Shown here: piece by piece, positions 5,970-12,043 of the stretch
Layout: each line of letters starts with the position of its first letter
Position numbering within the stretch: the stretch's first letter is position 1
Origin: CALTSX01 sp051647685
GTDB taxonomy: Bacteria; Chlamydiota; Chlamydiia; Chlamydiales; CALTSX01
DNA: 12,043 nucleotides
Assembly (NCBI GenBank): GCA_051647685.1
Contig: JBOFEG010000040.1
Location: 1-12,043 of the forward strand
Reading direction: 5' to 3'
Notes under the pieces: generated by a model
Told to the model about the DNA's origin: nothing
Databases searched by the model: none
Seen by the model: the letters and a program-made list of their open reading frames with translations, nothing else
Translations under genes and position numbers: made by a program

Positions 5970-7661
5970 CTATACATCAGCGCTTGAAAAAACATCCAGA
6001 CATTCTTCTAAATTCTGTTGTATGTTTTTCCATATGATATATTGTATATTGTTTACGGTATGCTCCGGATAGATAGTATTAAAGAAGAAAGCGAATCTTT
6101 CATAAAAATCCATAAATACCTTTTGATATATTTCCTCTTGTTGAAGATCTAATATAGCTAGAGTGACCGATATCGGTTCGGTTACAGATGTATCGGTATT
6201 ATTTTGTAAAGTCTCTACTATTTCTTGACACAGTCTATGAGATCGCTCGGCACTATGTCGAATGGTGTTAACACTTTCCTCTATTTTTTTGATGGGATAG
6301 TTTTTTTTATTTTTTTGTATGAGTGAAAAAAACATGCTTTCGAGATCTTTTTTGGGATAGGAAAATAAAGTAGATAGCGATTGAAAAGAAATCCCTTCAA
6401 TAGGGAGACCTTGGACTGAAGCTCGATATATCTTTACTTGATTATTACGCTCGGCAAATTGTGAAATCCAGGATGCTTCAATAGTCCATTTGATAGCAGT
6501 TGCAATATCCTCGCCTAACATCCCTTTCTTATATATAATTGTAGACCCTACGTCTGAATCTTTTGCTATCATTTTATTATTTTTTATCACTTTATCTGCA
6601 TACAATAATCCGGAGGTATAAGCCAGGTCTACGCCACATAAGTACAATGGATTACATCCTAAAAAAAGTGCGTATGCTATCGCAAGTGTCGTTACTGAAT
6701 TTGCCTCTGGGTGAATGACATCCCATAAGTACTCTTTAGAAAATTCCATTGTATCTTCTATCATTGTTTCGATTTTTCCACTGCTGAGCATCTGTAGATA
6801 TATAAGAGGACCATTATGGAGCGCATGTATTTGAGAGAAAACACGGGGAACAAAACACATTGGAGCAGTAAAAGCATTCATTTCTCTCAACTGGTTCCAT
6901 TCCATTTGATTAGGATCCGCTGCAACAGAAATATGTGGTTGTATATTATGCTGAGTTAATGCGGTGATTCCAGATCCTCCAGCAAAAATCAAAGCTGAAT
7001 GTTCCAATTTGCGCAAATCTGGAATGGATTCAATTAAAGAAGGCCCCCCCCCGCAAATGACAGCCGGGATATTTTTGCATAGACCTTTTAAAGAGGATCC
7101 AAGAGTAATTTCTGGAACATAATGCATATTTCTACATACATTCTGTAATAATTTTGGGTATAAAATACATTCGGCCATGGAAGCTTCCTGCATAGTAGTA
7201 TGTTTAAAGAGTAACAATTTCATCCGCTCAAAAAATATATCTTTCCCCGATTTATTAGGTAAAATAGAGATATAGCGCATAGGGAATTCACTAGCGCATT
7301 GTGTGCAAAATTCCTCTAGGGAATTGGGATCAAATATGTATCTAATATGTATTCTAGAATTCTCAATTGCATGTGCATAGGGAGATGCAAGAAAATTTGC
7401 AAGGCATGTAAAATCATCCTCAATAAAGATTAGATGTCGTTCTACTTTCGTTTTTAACCAAGGGTCTAGTAATTGACATATACCCCCACTGCCAAGTCCA
7501 TAAATATATAGAAGATCTAAGTCATCCAAAATATTTTGTTCTGGCAACTTAGCCACATCTTCCAATAAAATAGTCATTGGAACCAGTTCGGAAAGAAACA
7601 ATCGATAAGCGGGGTATCTTGTACAGATTGTTTCAAGAATACACGGTAATATTGTATTCAT
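5970..7661 (-). CDS. DUF115 / MptE-like protein, copy A (Maf-type glycosyltransferase-related)
   Basis: A 563-residue protein of the DUF115 / 6-hydroxymethylpterin pyrophosphokinase MptE-like family, which includes the Campylobacter and Helicobacter motility-accessory (Maf) proteins that decorate flagellin. The core shows PAVICGGGPSL (199-209), AGGSGITAL (227-235), SVAADPN (245-251) with D249, and LYLCGVDLAY (339-348). An N-terminal section has YIYGLGSGG (52-60) and FIEDD (79-83). The C-terminal part from about 430 is helical. The three glycines of GGGPSL are all GGG codons, creating a G9 tract (see separate entry). It overlaps the MORN gene by 4 bp (ATGA), implying translational coupling. 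No flagellin is present in the window, so a flagellar role is not supported. A sugar- or pterin-nucleotide transfer reaction is plausible but unproven. Confidence 0.85.
   Translation of the reverse strand: MNTILPCILETICTRYPAYRLFLSELVPMTILLEDVAKLPEQNILDDLDLLYIYGLGSGGICQLLDPWLKTKVERHLIFIEDDFTCLANFLASPYAHAIENSRIHIRYIFDPNSLEEFCTQCASEFPMRYISILPNKSGKDIFFERMKLLLFKHTTMQEASMAECILYPKLLQNVCRNMHYVPEITLGSSLKGLCKNIPAVICGGGPSLIESIPDLRKLEHSALIFAGGSGITALTQHNIQPHISVAADPNQMEWNQLREMNAFTAPMCFVPRVFSQIHALHNGPLIYLQMLSSGKIETMIEDTMEFSKEYLWDVIHPEANSVTTLAIAYALFLGCNPLYLCGVDLAYTSGLLYADKVIKNNKMIAKDSDVGSTIIYKKGMLGEDIATAIKWTIEASWISQFAERNNQVKIYRASVQGLPIEGISFQSLSTLFSYPKKDLESMFFSLIQKNKKNYPIKKIEESVNTIRHSAERSHRLCQEIVETLQNNTDTSVTEPISVTLAILDLQQEEIYQKVFMDFYERFAFFFNTIYPEHTVNNIQYIIWKNIQQNLEECLDVFSSADV
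7044..7052 (-). repeat. G9 homopolymer tract in DUF115 copy A (possible contingency tract)
   Basis: The plus strand has nine consecutive C, read as nine G on the coding strand. They are exactly codons 204-206 of copy A, encoding the glycines of the GGGPSL loop. Paralogue B encodes the matching residues with mixed codons (TGT GGT GCC GGA). Slippage by one base would shift the frame after residue 206 and end the protein early, which could also reduce expression of the two genes downstream. Whether length varies cannot be told from one sequence. Confidence 0.6.
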
Positions 7662-8290
7662 AAGGAGATTTTTCTTCCTATTTCGTACTCACTATTTTCT
7701 ATTAATCTCCCATTTCGATCCCATATTTTCTCACTGCCCTCTTTACTGCCCCCTACAAAGCTGGCTTCTCTTTTTTTGACACCGTTACTCCAGAAAAGGA
7801 CAGATGGCCCATTTAAGTAGCCTCCAATATAATTCAGTAATGTCTTTACAGATCCATCTTCATAGAAAAATGTCTGCTTCCCATGCATCGTACCATTCTT
7901 ATATCTCTGTATGGAATATATTTTCCCATTCATATAGTATTTATAAGCTTTACCCTGCAAAGCTCCATGATAAAACCAACTTTTTGCAAGGTATTCCCCA
8001 TCTTTTGTAAAAAAGCACGAAGGGCCATGCATTTCTCCATTTGAATAATATGTAGAAGAAAATAAAGAATTAGTCTCATCATATTGCTGATATTCTCCAT
8101 GAAGAGATTGATTATATTCGTGATAAACATGTCGAAAAACTCCATGCATTTCTTGTTTAATGCAGACTCCTTCTACTCGACTTGGCAAGGAAAATCGTGG
8201 CAATATACATGGCTCTTCAATATGTAATTCCATTTCCGGATCGACAATCTTGAGAATATCGTTTTTTAACTCGTAGCATTCTTCTGACAT
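7658..8290 (-). CDS. MORN-2 repeat protein (YwqK-like)
   Basis: About 210 residues from the chosen start. The protein is mostly a chain of roughly seven 23-residue units of the form Gly-x-(Met/Leu)-(His/Gln/Asn)-Gly-x5-(Tyr/Phe)-x-x-(Asn/Asp)-Gly-x-(hydrophobic) and so on, for example NGTMHGKQTFFYEDGS. This is the MORN variant (MORN_2) found in YwqK-type proteins. Such beta-hairpin repeats usually bind proteins or membranes. I prefer ATG 8290 because AGGAAG lies four bases upstream; the in-frame ATG at 8308 would add six residues but has no Shine-Dalgarno. Either start lies inside the end of DUF115 copy B (overlap 25 or 43 bp), and the TGA stop overlaps the copy A start as ATGA. It sits between two DUF115 proteins and may scaffold them. 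No toxin partner is present, so the YwqK antitoxin label is not supported. Confidence 0.82.
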   Translation of the reverse strand: MSEECYELKNDILKIVDPEMELHIEEPCILPRFSLPSRVEGVCIKQEMHGVFRHVYHEYNQSLHGEYQQYDETNSLFSSTYYSNGEMHGPSCFFTKDGEYLAKSWFYHGALQGKAYKYYMNGKIYSIQRYKNGTMHGKQTFFYEDGSVKTLLNYIGGYLNGPSVLFWSNGVKKREASFVGGSKEGSEKIWDRNGRLIENSEYEIGRKISL

Positions 8291-9915
8291 AATACTTCCT
8301 GAATACATGGTATATGTACTTTTAACGCCCTTTGTATGAATAATGTTCGATGCAATATTATTTCCGTTACTGAAAAGGTTGCTCTCATGGGTAAGATAAT
8401 TACCTTATATACTTCCCAAAGCGGTTCAAAAAATAAAGAAAAGGATTGCTCACTTTCCATTTCTATTTGTTCTAGGAATTGTTCTCGATCTTTTTGTTCT
8501 TCAAATGCATCTAGGTAGTTTTTACAATGCACCGAGAGTCGTTGCATACTCTCGTGCAATTTATGCAACATTTTGATAGACTTATTATATACAAAATCTT
8601 GTCTTTTTGTTCTCTGTAAAATTGCATGTAGTCGATTTTCGATGTCATAATTCTTAGGTTTTTTTGCAAAACATAAATCAATTTCCGACGCGGAAATCGT
8701 TCTCATATTAGGAATAAAAAGTCCTCTATCATTGATATGGACATACTCTCGATCGGGATTTGTAATAGCAAATTGATTAAGCCAAGAAGAACTAATTATC
8801 CAATCTTTTTGGGAATTTACTACCTTCCCCTCAACGTTTATACATTGAGTCTGGGTGATATGTTTATTTTCTTTCCATTTGCTAGCATATTCTCCTCCAT
8901 GATCTACTCCAATAAGTATAATAGGATCACAACCAAAATGGTAGGCAAGATGAGTAGAAAAACAGATTACATCCCATCCAATATCAAGGGTTGGAAATAT
9001 CGAATCATCCTGACTATATAACCAATCTTCAATAGGGTAGACACTACCTTTAGCAATTAATCTCGATATACCGTGATGCCAAATTTGCGCTTCAAAGTTA
9101 AGTCGACTGCTATAAAGCAATGGCACTTTGGATGAGGAAATAGATGTAAAATCTCTCCAACTAACATAAGGACATAGTGCTACCCCTATGTGTACAGGAA
9201 TAGACATAGAGTCGAGAAGTCCCATGCATCTTCCCCCTGCAATAAGGAGAGCTTTAGAAAAACTATTTCGTATCTTGTTATAACTCGCAGATAAAGATGT
9301 TCCGGCACCACAGACAATGGCTGGGATTCCTCGAAAAAAATCTTTTAAATCCACATAATTGCTATGTTCACTATCTGAGAGATAATTATAATATATATTT
9401 TTTAAAGGAATTGACTCAAAATCTTTTAATTCAGCACCTATCAGCCGCATGCTTTCTAAAATTTCTAATACTTTTTTTTTCTTAATTTCTTGATTAGCAG
9501 TGTATGGCGATAAAGCAACAATGAAATTTTCGGAAAATATTTTCCAGCCTATTGGAATGAACTCTTGGTAATCGCCAGAATGATTAAATACTATTAAAAC
9601 TTGTGAGTCCTGCAATACTTTTCTTGCTATTTTACTGCTTAAAAACGCAATCAAACGAGATACATCATCTTCTAAAAAGATAACATGACGAGAATTATCA
9701 CTCCGAATCCAAGGGGTAATTTCTTTATAGATAGAACTTGTGCAAATCCCAAAAACTAGTATAGCTTTTGTAGTATCAGATAAATAAGTTCTAATCCAAG
9801 AGGCATCTTCTTGTCCTAATTTCGAAATTTTTATATATCGATTGTGTAGGGCAACAAAAGCGAGTAAAGGATCTTTTTCTTGTAGTAATCTAAGATTGAA
9901 TCGAAAATTAGACAT
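8266..9915 (-). CDS. DUF115 / MptE-like protein, copy B, divergent
   Basis: A 549-residue paralogue of copy A with the same architecture: an N-terminal part with VFGICTS (54-60) and HVIFLEDD (77-84), matching copy A's FIEDD; a core with PAIVCGAGTSL (198-208), AGGRCMGLL (226-234), GVALCPY (244-250) and ILIGVDHGGEY (333-343); and a helical C-terminus. Key positions differ. The GGGPSL loop is GAGTSL, and the Ala-Asp-Pro aspartate of copy A is a cysteine (C248). The GVD motif remains. It may be a regulatory or scaffold partner, or have altered chemistry. An A9 tract at 9472-9480 encodes lysines 145-148. The start overlaps the stop of the preceding nuclease-fold gene by 8 bp, and the end overlaps the MORN gene, so the three are tightly coupled. 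Membership of the DUF115 family is less obvious than for copy A but clear by alignment with it. Confidence 0.78.
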   Translation of the reverse strand: MSNFRFNLRLLQEKDPLLAFVALHNRYIKISKLGQEDASWIRTYLSDTTKAILVFGICTSSIYKEITPWIRSDNSRHVIFLEDDVSRLIAFLSSKIARKVLQDSQVLIVFNHSGDYQEFIPIGWKIFSENFIVALSPYTANQEIKKKKVLEILESMRLIGAELKDFESIPLKNIYYNYLSDSEHSNYVDLKDFFRGIPAIVCGAGTSLSASYNKIRNSFSKALLIAGGRCMGLLDSMSIPVHIGVALCPYVSWRDFTSISSSKVPLLYSSRLNFEAQIWHHGISRLIAKGSVYPIEDWLYSQDDSIFPTLDIGWDVICFSTHLAYHFGCDPIILIGVDHGGEYASKWKENKHITQTQCINVEGKVVNSQKDWIISSSWLNQFAITNPDREYVHINDRGLFIPNMRTISASEIDLCFAKKPKNYDIENRLHAILQRTKRQDFVYNKSIKMLHKLHESMQRLSVHCKNYLDAFEEQKDREQFLEQIEMESEQSFSLFFEPLWEVYKVIILPMRATFSVTEIILHRTLFIQRALKVHIPCIQEVLCQKNATS

Positions 9916-10306
9916 ATTTCAAATATACGTTCATACATGTGGCATAAGATGGAAATTCCTGCCAGCTAGTATGGGTAATGCTGTGATCTTTTTTCCATTG
10001 CAGGATACATTTTTGCTGATTAATTATACCGATACAAGGAGCTCCAATATAATAATTATACCCAAGTACTTGCTTCATCGCGTTTGGAGTAATTGCAACC
10101 GCTTTACATTCAATCAATAAAAGCGGCTTAAACTCTGGTGTATAAATGAGAAGATCAGCTCTGCGATTCAAATGACACTTACGAATGGTATTCGGCAGAG
10201 TAGATATTTTTCTCTCTTGCACAATGAGGGATCTCGGAAACTGTTTTACATCAGCTAAATAGTTAAGTAGCTGTTGCCTAACAAGTTCTTCCTTTAAATG
10301 TCTCAT
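9908..10306 (-). CDS. Stand-alone HsdR N-terminal (HSDR_N_2-type) nuclease-fold protein
   Basis: A 132-residue protein resembling the N-terminal nuclease domain of type I restriction HsdR subunits, but with no helicase part and no hsdM or hsdS nearby. The PD-(D/E)xK core is visible as RADLLIY (49-55, D51) followed by LLLIECKA (62-69, E66 and K68). The following helix, AMKQVLGYNYYIGAP (76-90), carries the Q-x-x-x-Y pattern common in this branch of the fold. Catalytic residues look intact, so it could cut or bind DNA. Free-standing proteins of this type occur in several bacteria with no known role. It starts 11 bases after hpf and overlaps DUF115 copy B by 8 bp (ATGTCTAA). The start ATG has no good Shine-Dalgarno. 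Confidence 0.82.
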   Translation of the reverse strand: MRHLKEELVRQQLLNYLADVKQFPRSLIVQERKISTLPNTIRKCHLNRRADLLIYTPEFKPLLLIECKAVAITPNAMKQVLGYNYYIGAPCIGIINQQKCILQWKKDHSITHTSWQEFPSYATCMNVYLKYV

Positions 10307-10317
10307 TTATATGTTTA

Positions 10318-11037
10318 TTAGCTCGATCGAGAATTTTCAATTTCCATAACGCCAAAACTGTCATCTCTTCTGCGATATAAAATTCGTAACCTTAAATCTT
10401 CTTCGCTGCGATATAATAAGAAATTATCGCCTGTAAATTCCATTTTCATAATAGCCTCTTGTAAATTAAGAGTCTTAAGCAATTTTACTTTAGTCTTTTT
10501 AACTTTTGGAAACCAATTTTCTTCGCTGTAATAGATTTTTTCCCAATCCTCTACTTCTCCATTAAATTTCTCCACAGATTCCTCCGTAGACAATTCGATA
10601 GAAGAGGAGGGGCTACCCCTATCTTCGATATCTTCATTCATATGATCTAAGTTAGAGGGTTTATGGAGTACATTTATCATAATGTCGACAATACCGAGTT
10701 TTTCTGCCCGATGATCTTGAACTTGCTCTTTCCACCTTCTAAGTTTATTCTCTAACTTTGCAAAAGCTATATCAATAGAGGTATACATATTATCTGCTGA
10801 AGCCTCTATTTTCATTCGAAGTGTTCCAAAACACATTAAAATAGAAACAATATTATGAAATTTTTGTAGTTCCAAACGCACATCGATTTCTAAAAAATGG
10901 GTTGTTAAACGCTCTACCTTTTGGATTTTTTCTAAAATATAATCCTTGATTGGTGGAGTAATTTCTATATTTTTTGAAGAAATAGCAACAGTGTAAGTCT
11001 CGCCCTGCTCTTTTATAAATTGTGGAATTTTACTCAT
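10318..11037 (-). CDS. hpf: Long-form ribosome hibernation promoting factor
   Basis: A 239-residue protein of the HPF/RaiA (YfiA) family, which binds the 30S decoding region and stalls idle 70S ribosomes; long forms pair ribosomes into 100S dimers. The N-terminal beta-alpha-beta-beta-beta-alpha domain covers about 14-112, with VAISSKNIEITPPIKDYILEK, then the ADNMYTSIDIAFAKLENKLRRWKE helix region. The C-terminal dimerisation domain is at about 179-235, with TLNLQEAIMKMEFTGDNFLLY and LYRRRDDSFGVMEI. The linker (about 113-178) is unusually long and acidic, so the protein exceeds the usual 180-190 residues of long HPF. AAGGA lies six bases before the ATG. It is the first gene of the minus-strand cluster and starts 88 bases downstream of tRNA-Arg, so it may share that promoter or use a weak one of its own. 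A role in the quiescent elementary-body state is plausible. Confidence 0.9.
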   Translation of the reverse strand: MSKIPQFIKEQGETYTVAISSKNIEITPPIKDYILEKIQKVERLTTHFLEIDVRLELQKFHNIVSILMCFGTLRMKIEASADNMYTSIDIAFAKLENKLRRWKEQVQDHRAEKLGIVDIMINVLHKPSNLDHMNEDIEDRGSPSSSIELSTEESVEKFNGEVEDWEKIYYSEENWFPKVKKTKVKLLKTLNLQEAIMKMEFTGDNFLLYRSEEDLRLRILYRRRDDSFGVMEIENSRSS

Positions 11038-11125
11038 TAAAATCCTTCTAGTTGTATTTGTAGCTATAAGTATGTATTGAGTGATTTGAATATATACTAA
11101 TAAATTCTATTTATGAAAAGAGTTA

Positions 11126-11199
11126 TGCACCGAAGAGGATTCGAACCTCTAACCGTCCGATCCGAAGTCGGAAACTCTATCCAATTGAGCTATCGATGC
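11126..11199 (-). tRNA. tRNA-Arg(TCG)
   Basis: A 74-base tRNA on the minus strand. Acceptor GCATCGA pairs with TCGGTGC (one G-T pair), discriminator A at 11126. Anticodon stem TCCGA/TCGGA encloses CTTCGGA, giving anticodon TCG, which reads CGA and other CGN codons. D-stem GCTC/GAGT and T-arm AGAGG-TTCGAAT-CCTCT are standard. CCA is not encoded. Confidence 0.96.
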
Positions 11200-11227
11200 A
11201 TAAAGACTTTGAAAAAAATTGCTGATA

Positions 11228-11236
11228 ATTATACCA
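11228..11236 (-). promoter_or_regulatory. Extended -10 promoter for tRNA-Arg
   Basis: Read on the minus strand this is TGG-TATAAT, a perfect extended -10 (TGnTATAAT). It lies 28 bases upstream of the mature tRNA 5' end, giving a short leader for RNase P removal. No good -35 is visible at 16-18 bp, which is usual for extended -10 promoters. It may also drive hpf and the genes behind it by read-through. Confidence 0.5.
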
Positions 11237-11272
11237 ATTTACCATATTTTTATCTAGTTGTCATGTTTTCTT

Positions 11273-11896
11273 ATGTCCTATCGCACATCTATTACTGAAA
11301 CAGGGCTTATTATAAAAAGCCAAGAATATCAACAAAACAAAAGAGTTATCTCCTTTTTTACTCAAAAAGGAGAACTAATTACTCTCTTTACTATTTACTC
11401 GGCCAAAAAATGGCAACAACTATCTTATCTCATCCCTTTAACGCAAGTAGAAGTAACGTACTTTCCCTCTAAAAACAGTGATTGTTTTTATCTACAAGAG
11501 GCCACGATACTATCGCAAACTGACTTATATCAACAAACATTTGGGTACATTGAGGTTATCGGAAAAATTGCGGCCACTATTCTTTATTCTCAAATGCCCG
11601 GAAAGACATCACCCCTCCTTTATGCCTTATGTATCAGCTATACTAACTACCTCCCTAAATCGTCTGACCCTTACACTCTTCTTTGCAGTTTCTATCTTAA
11701 GTTACTGCGTTATGAAGGATTAATAGATTTTTCAATTTCTTGCCAAGCCATATCTCACGCTAATTTTTCAGTAAAGGAGTTAAAGCAAGTCTATCGATTA
11801 GGGTACGCAAAAGAATTTATCCATATTGTGGATCCTGTTACTATAGAGTTAAAAAATAAAATATTTACTTTATTCGATTCTTTATTTTATGAATAA
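11273..11896 (+). CDS. recO: DNA repair protein RecO
   Basis: About 207 residues. RecO helps RecR load RecA onto SSB-coated single-stranded DNA in gap repair and anneals complementary strands. The N-terminal OB fold shows the family pattern: TGLIIKSQEYQQNKRVISFF (10-29) followed by TQKGELITLF. A helical C-terminal domain starts near residue 80. It lacks the CxxC zinc-binding cysteines found in some RecO proteins and is shorter than the common ~240 residues, as expected for divergent chlamydial versions. I chose ATG 11273. An upstream in-frame TTG at 11258 would add five residues (SCFL plus Met) with no better ribosome binding site. It is flanked on both sides by minus-strand tRNA genes and stands alone on the plus strand. 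Confidence 0.85.
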   Translation: MSYRTSITETGLIIKSQEYQQNKRVISFFTQKGELITLFTIYSAKKWQQLSYLIPLTQVEVTYFPSKNSDCFYLQEATILSQTDLYQQTFGYIEVIGKIAATILYSQMPGKTSPLLYALCISYTNYLPKSSDPYTLLCSFYLKLLRYEGLIDFSISCQAISHANFSVKELKQVYRLGYAKEFIHIVDPVTIELKNKIFTLFDSLFYE

Positions 11897-11908
11897 TATA
11901 AGTTAAGT

Positions 11909-11990
11909 TGCGGAAAGGGGGACTCGAACCCCCATAGGTTGCCCTGCTACCACCTCAAGGTAGTGCGTCTACCAGTTTCGCCATCTCCGC
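11909..11990 (-). tRNA. tRNA-Leu(GAG)
   Basis: An 82-base class II tRNA on the minus strand. Acceptor GCGGAGA pairs with TTTCCGC, discriminator A at 11909. Anticodon stem CTACC/GGTAG encloses TTGAGGT, giving anticodon GAG, which reads CUU and CUC. The long variable arm and the GGGGG-TTCGAGT-CCCCC T-arm are clear. CCA is not encoded. Its 3' end is 12 bases from the convergent recO stop. Confidence 0.96.
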
Positions 11991-12002
11991 GAAATCCTGC
12001 GG

Positions 12003-12032
12003 AGTATAAAGTATTCCGAAAAAATTTTCCAA
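12003..12032 (-). promoter_or_regulatory. Probable promoter of tRNA-Leu(GAG)
   Basis: On the minus strand TTGGAA (12027-12032) is followed after 18 bases by TATACT (12003-12008), which matches the -10 consensus at five of six bases. The mature tRNA begins 12 bases after the -10, so transcription would start only a few bases upstream of it. Confidence 0.5.
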
Positions 12033-12043
12033 ATGATAAAATA

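Noticed and set aside
7804..8145. Small ORFs on both strands within the MORN gene
   Set aside because: They are shadows of the repetitive MORN codons. The MORN frame has repeat structure and good start/stop coupling to its neighbours.
7658..8290. Toxin-antitoxin system (YwqK antitoxin label for MORN_2 proteins)
   Set aside because: No toxin-like gene is adjacent; both neighbours are large DUF115 proteins.
7658..8290. Repeats within the MORN gene as a CRISPR or DNA repeat array
   Set aside because: Similarity is at protein level (23-residue units). Nucleotide repeats are imperfect and without spacers.
8737..9021. Plus-strand 94-codon ORF within DUF115 copy B
   Set aside because: It is antisense to a conserved family core and has no ribosome binding site.
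5970..9915. Flagellin glycosylation locus
   Set aside because: DUF115 proteins are often named Maf or motility-associated, but there is no flagellin, flagellar or nonulosonic-acid gene in the window, so the motility label is not supported.
9842..10120. Plus-strand 92-codon ORF spanning the DUF115-B / nuclease-fold junction
   Set aside because: It is opposite two supported genes and shows no family resemblance.
9908..10306. Type I restriction-modification system or its remnant
   Set aside because: Only the HsdR-N-type domain is present, it is complete with its own start and stop, and there is no trace of helicase, methylase or specificity genes.
11113..11298. Plus-strand 61-codon ORF
   Set aside because: Most of it is the antisense of tRNA-Arg.
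11478..11723. Plus-strand 81-codon ORF in another frame of recO
   Set aside because: It is an out-of-frame shadow of recO.

Overview
The window is AT-rich DNA (roughly one third G+C by eye) that looks like a chromosomal segment of a member of the Chlamydiae. The pointers are a stand-alone SWIB-domain protein, a truA / HAD-phosphatase pair, a nearby recO, small lipoprotein and hypothetical genes in between, and no transposon, phage or CRISPR material. From memory, Chlamydia has SWIB, truA, a gph-like phosphatase and recO in the same neighbourhood. The very low G+C and the differing gene content suggest a lineage outside classical Chlamydia, perhaps a fish-associated, Clavichlamydia-like organism. 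That placement is inference.

Layout. Bases 1-235 are non-coding and extremely AT-rich. A small membrane-associated or exported protein of unknown function (236-589, +) converges on a large UDP-sugar pyrophosphorylase-like protein (630-2807, -), and the two share a strong hairpin terminator. A divergent intergenic region carries the promoter of the SWIB gene (3003-3263, +), which ends in its own terminator. Next come truA (3364-4182, +), a tRNA-Leu(CAA) that begins inside the 3' end of truA, and a HAD phosphatase (4260-4952, +).

From 11037 down to 4953 seven minus-strand genes are packed with gaps of -25 to +11 bp and look like one transcription unit: long-form ribosome hibernation factor hpf, a stand-alone HsdR-N-type nuclease-fold protein, a DUF115/MptE-like protein (copy B), a MORN-2 repeat protein, a second DUF115/MptE-like protein (copy A), a GYF_2-RDD membrane protein and a tiny lipoprotein. 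The right end holds tRNA-Arg(TCG) (-), recO (+) and tRNA-Leu(GAG) (-).

The most notable region is the DUF115-MORN-DUF115 cluster. Copy A carries an uninterrupted run of nine G (coding strand) exactly over the three glycines of its nucleotide-binding-like GGGPSL motif. This is the kind of tract that makes pmp genes in Chlamydia and maf genes in Campylobacter phase-variable. Copy B has a cysteine where copy A has the family-typical aspartate. Together with the MORN protein, the RDD membrane protein and the lipoprotein, this may be a switchable surface-modification or envelope system that works without flagella. That is a hypothesis drawn from the sequence, not a demonstrated function.
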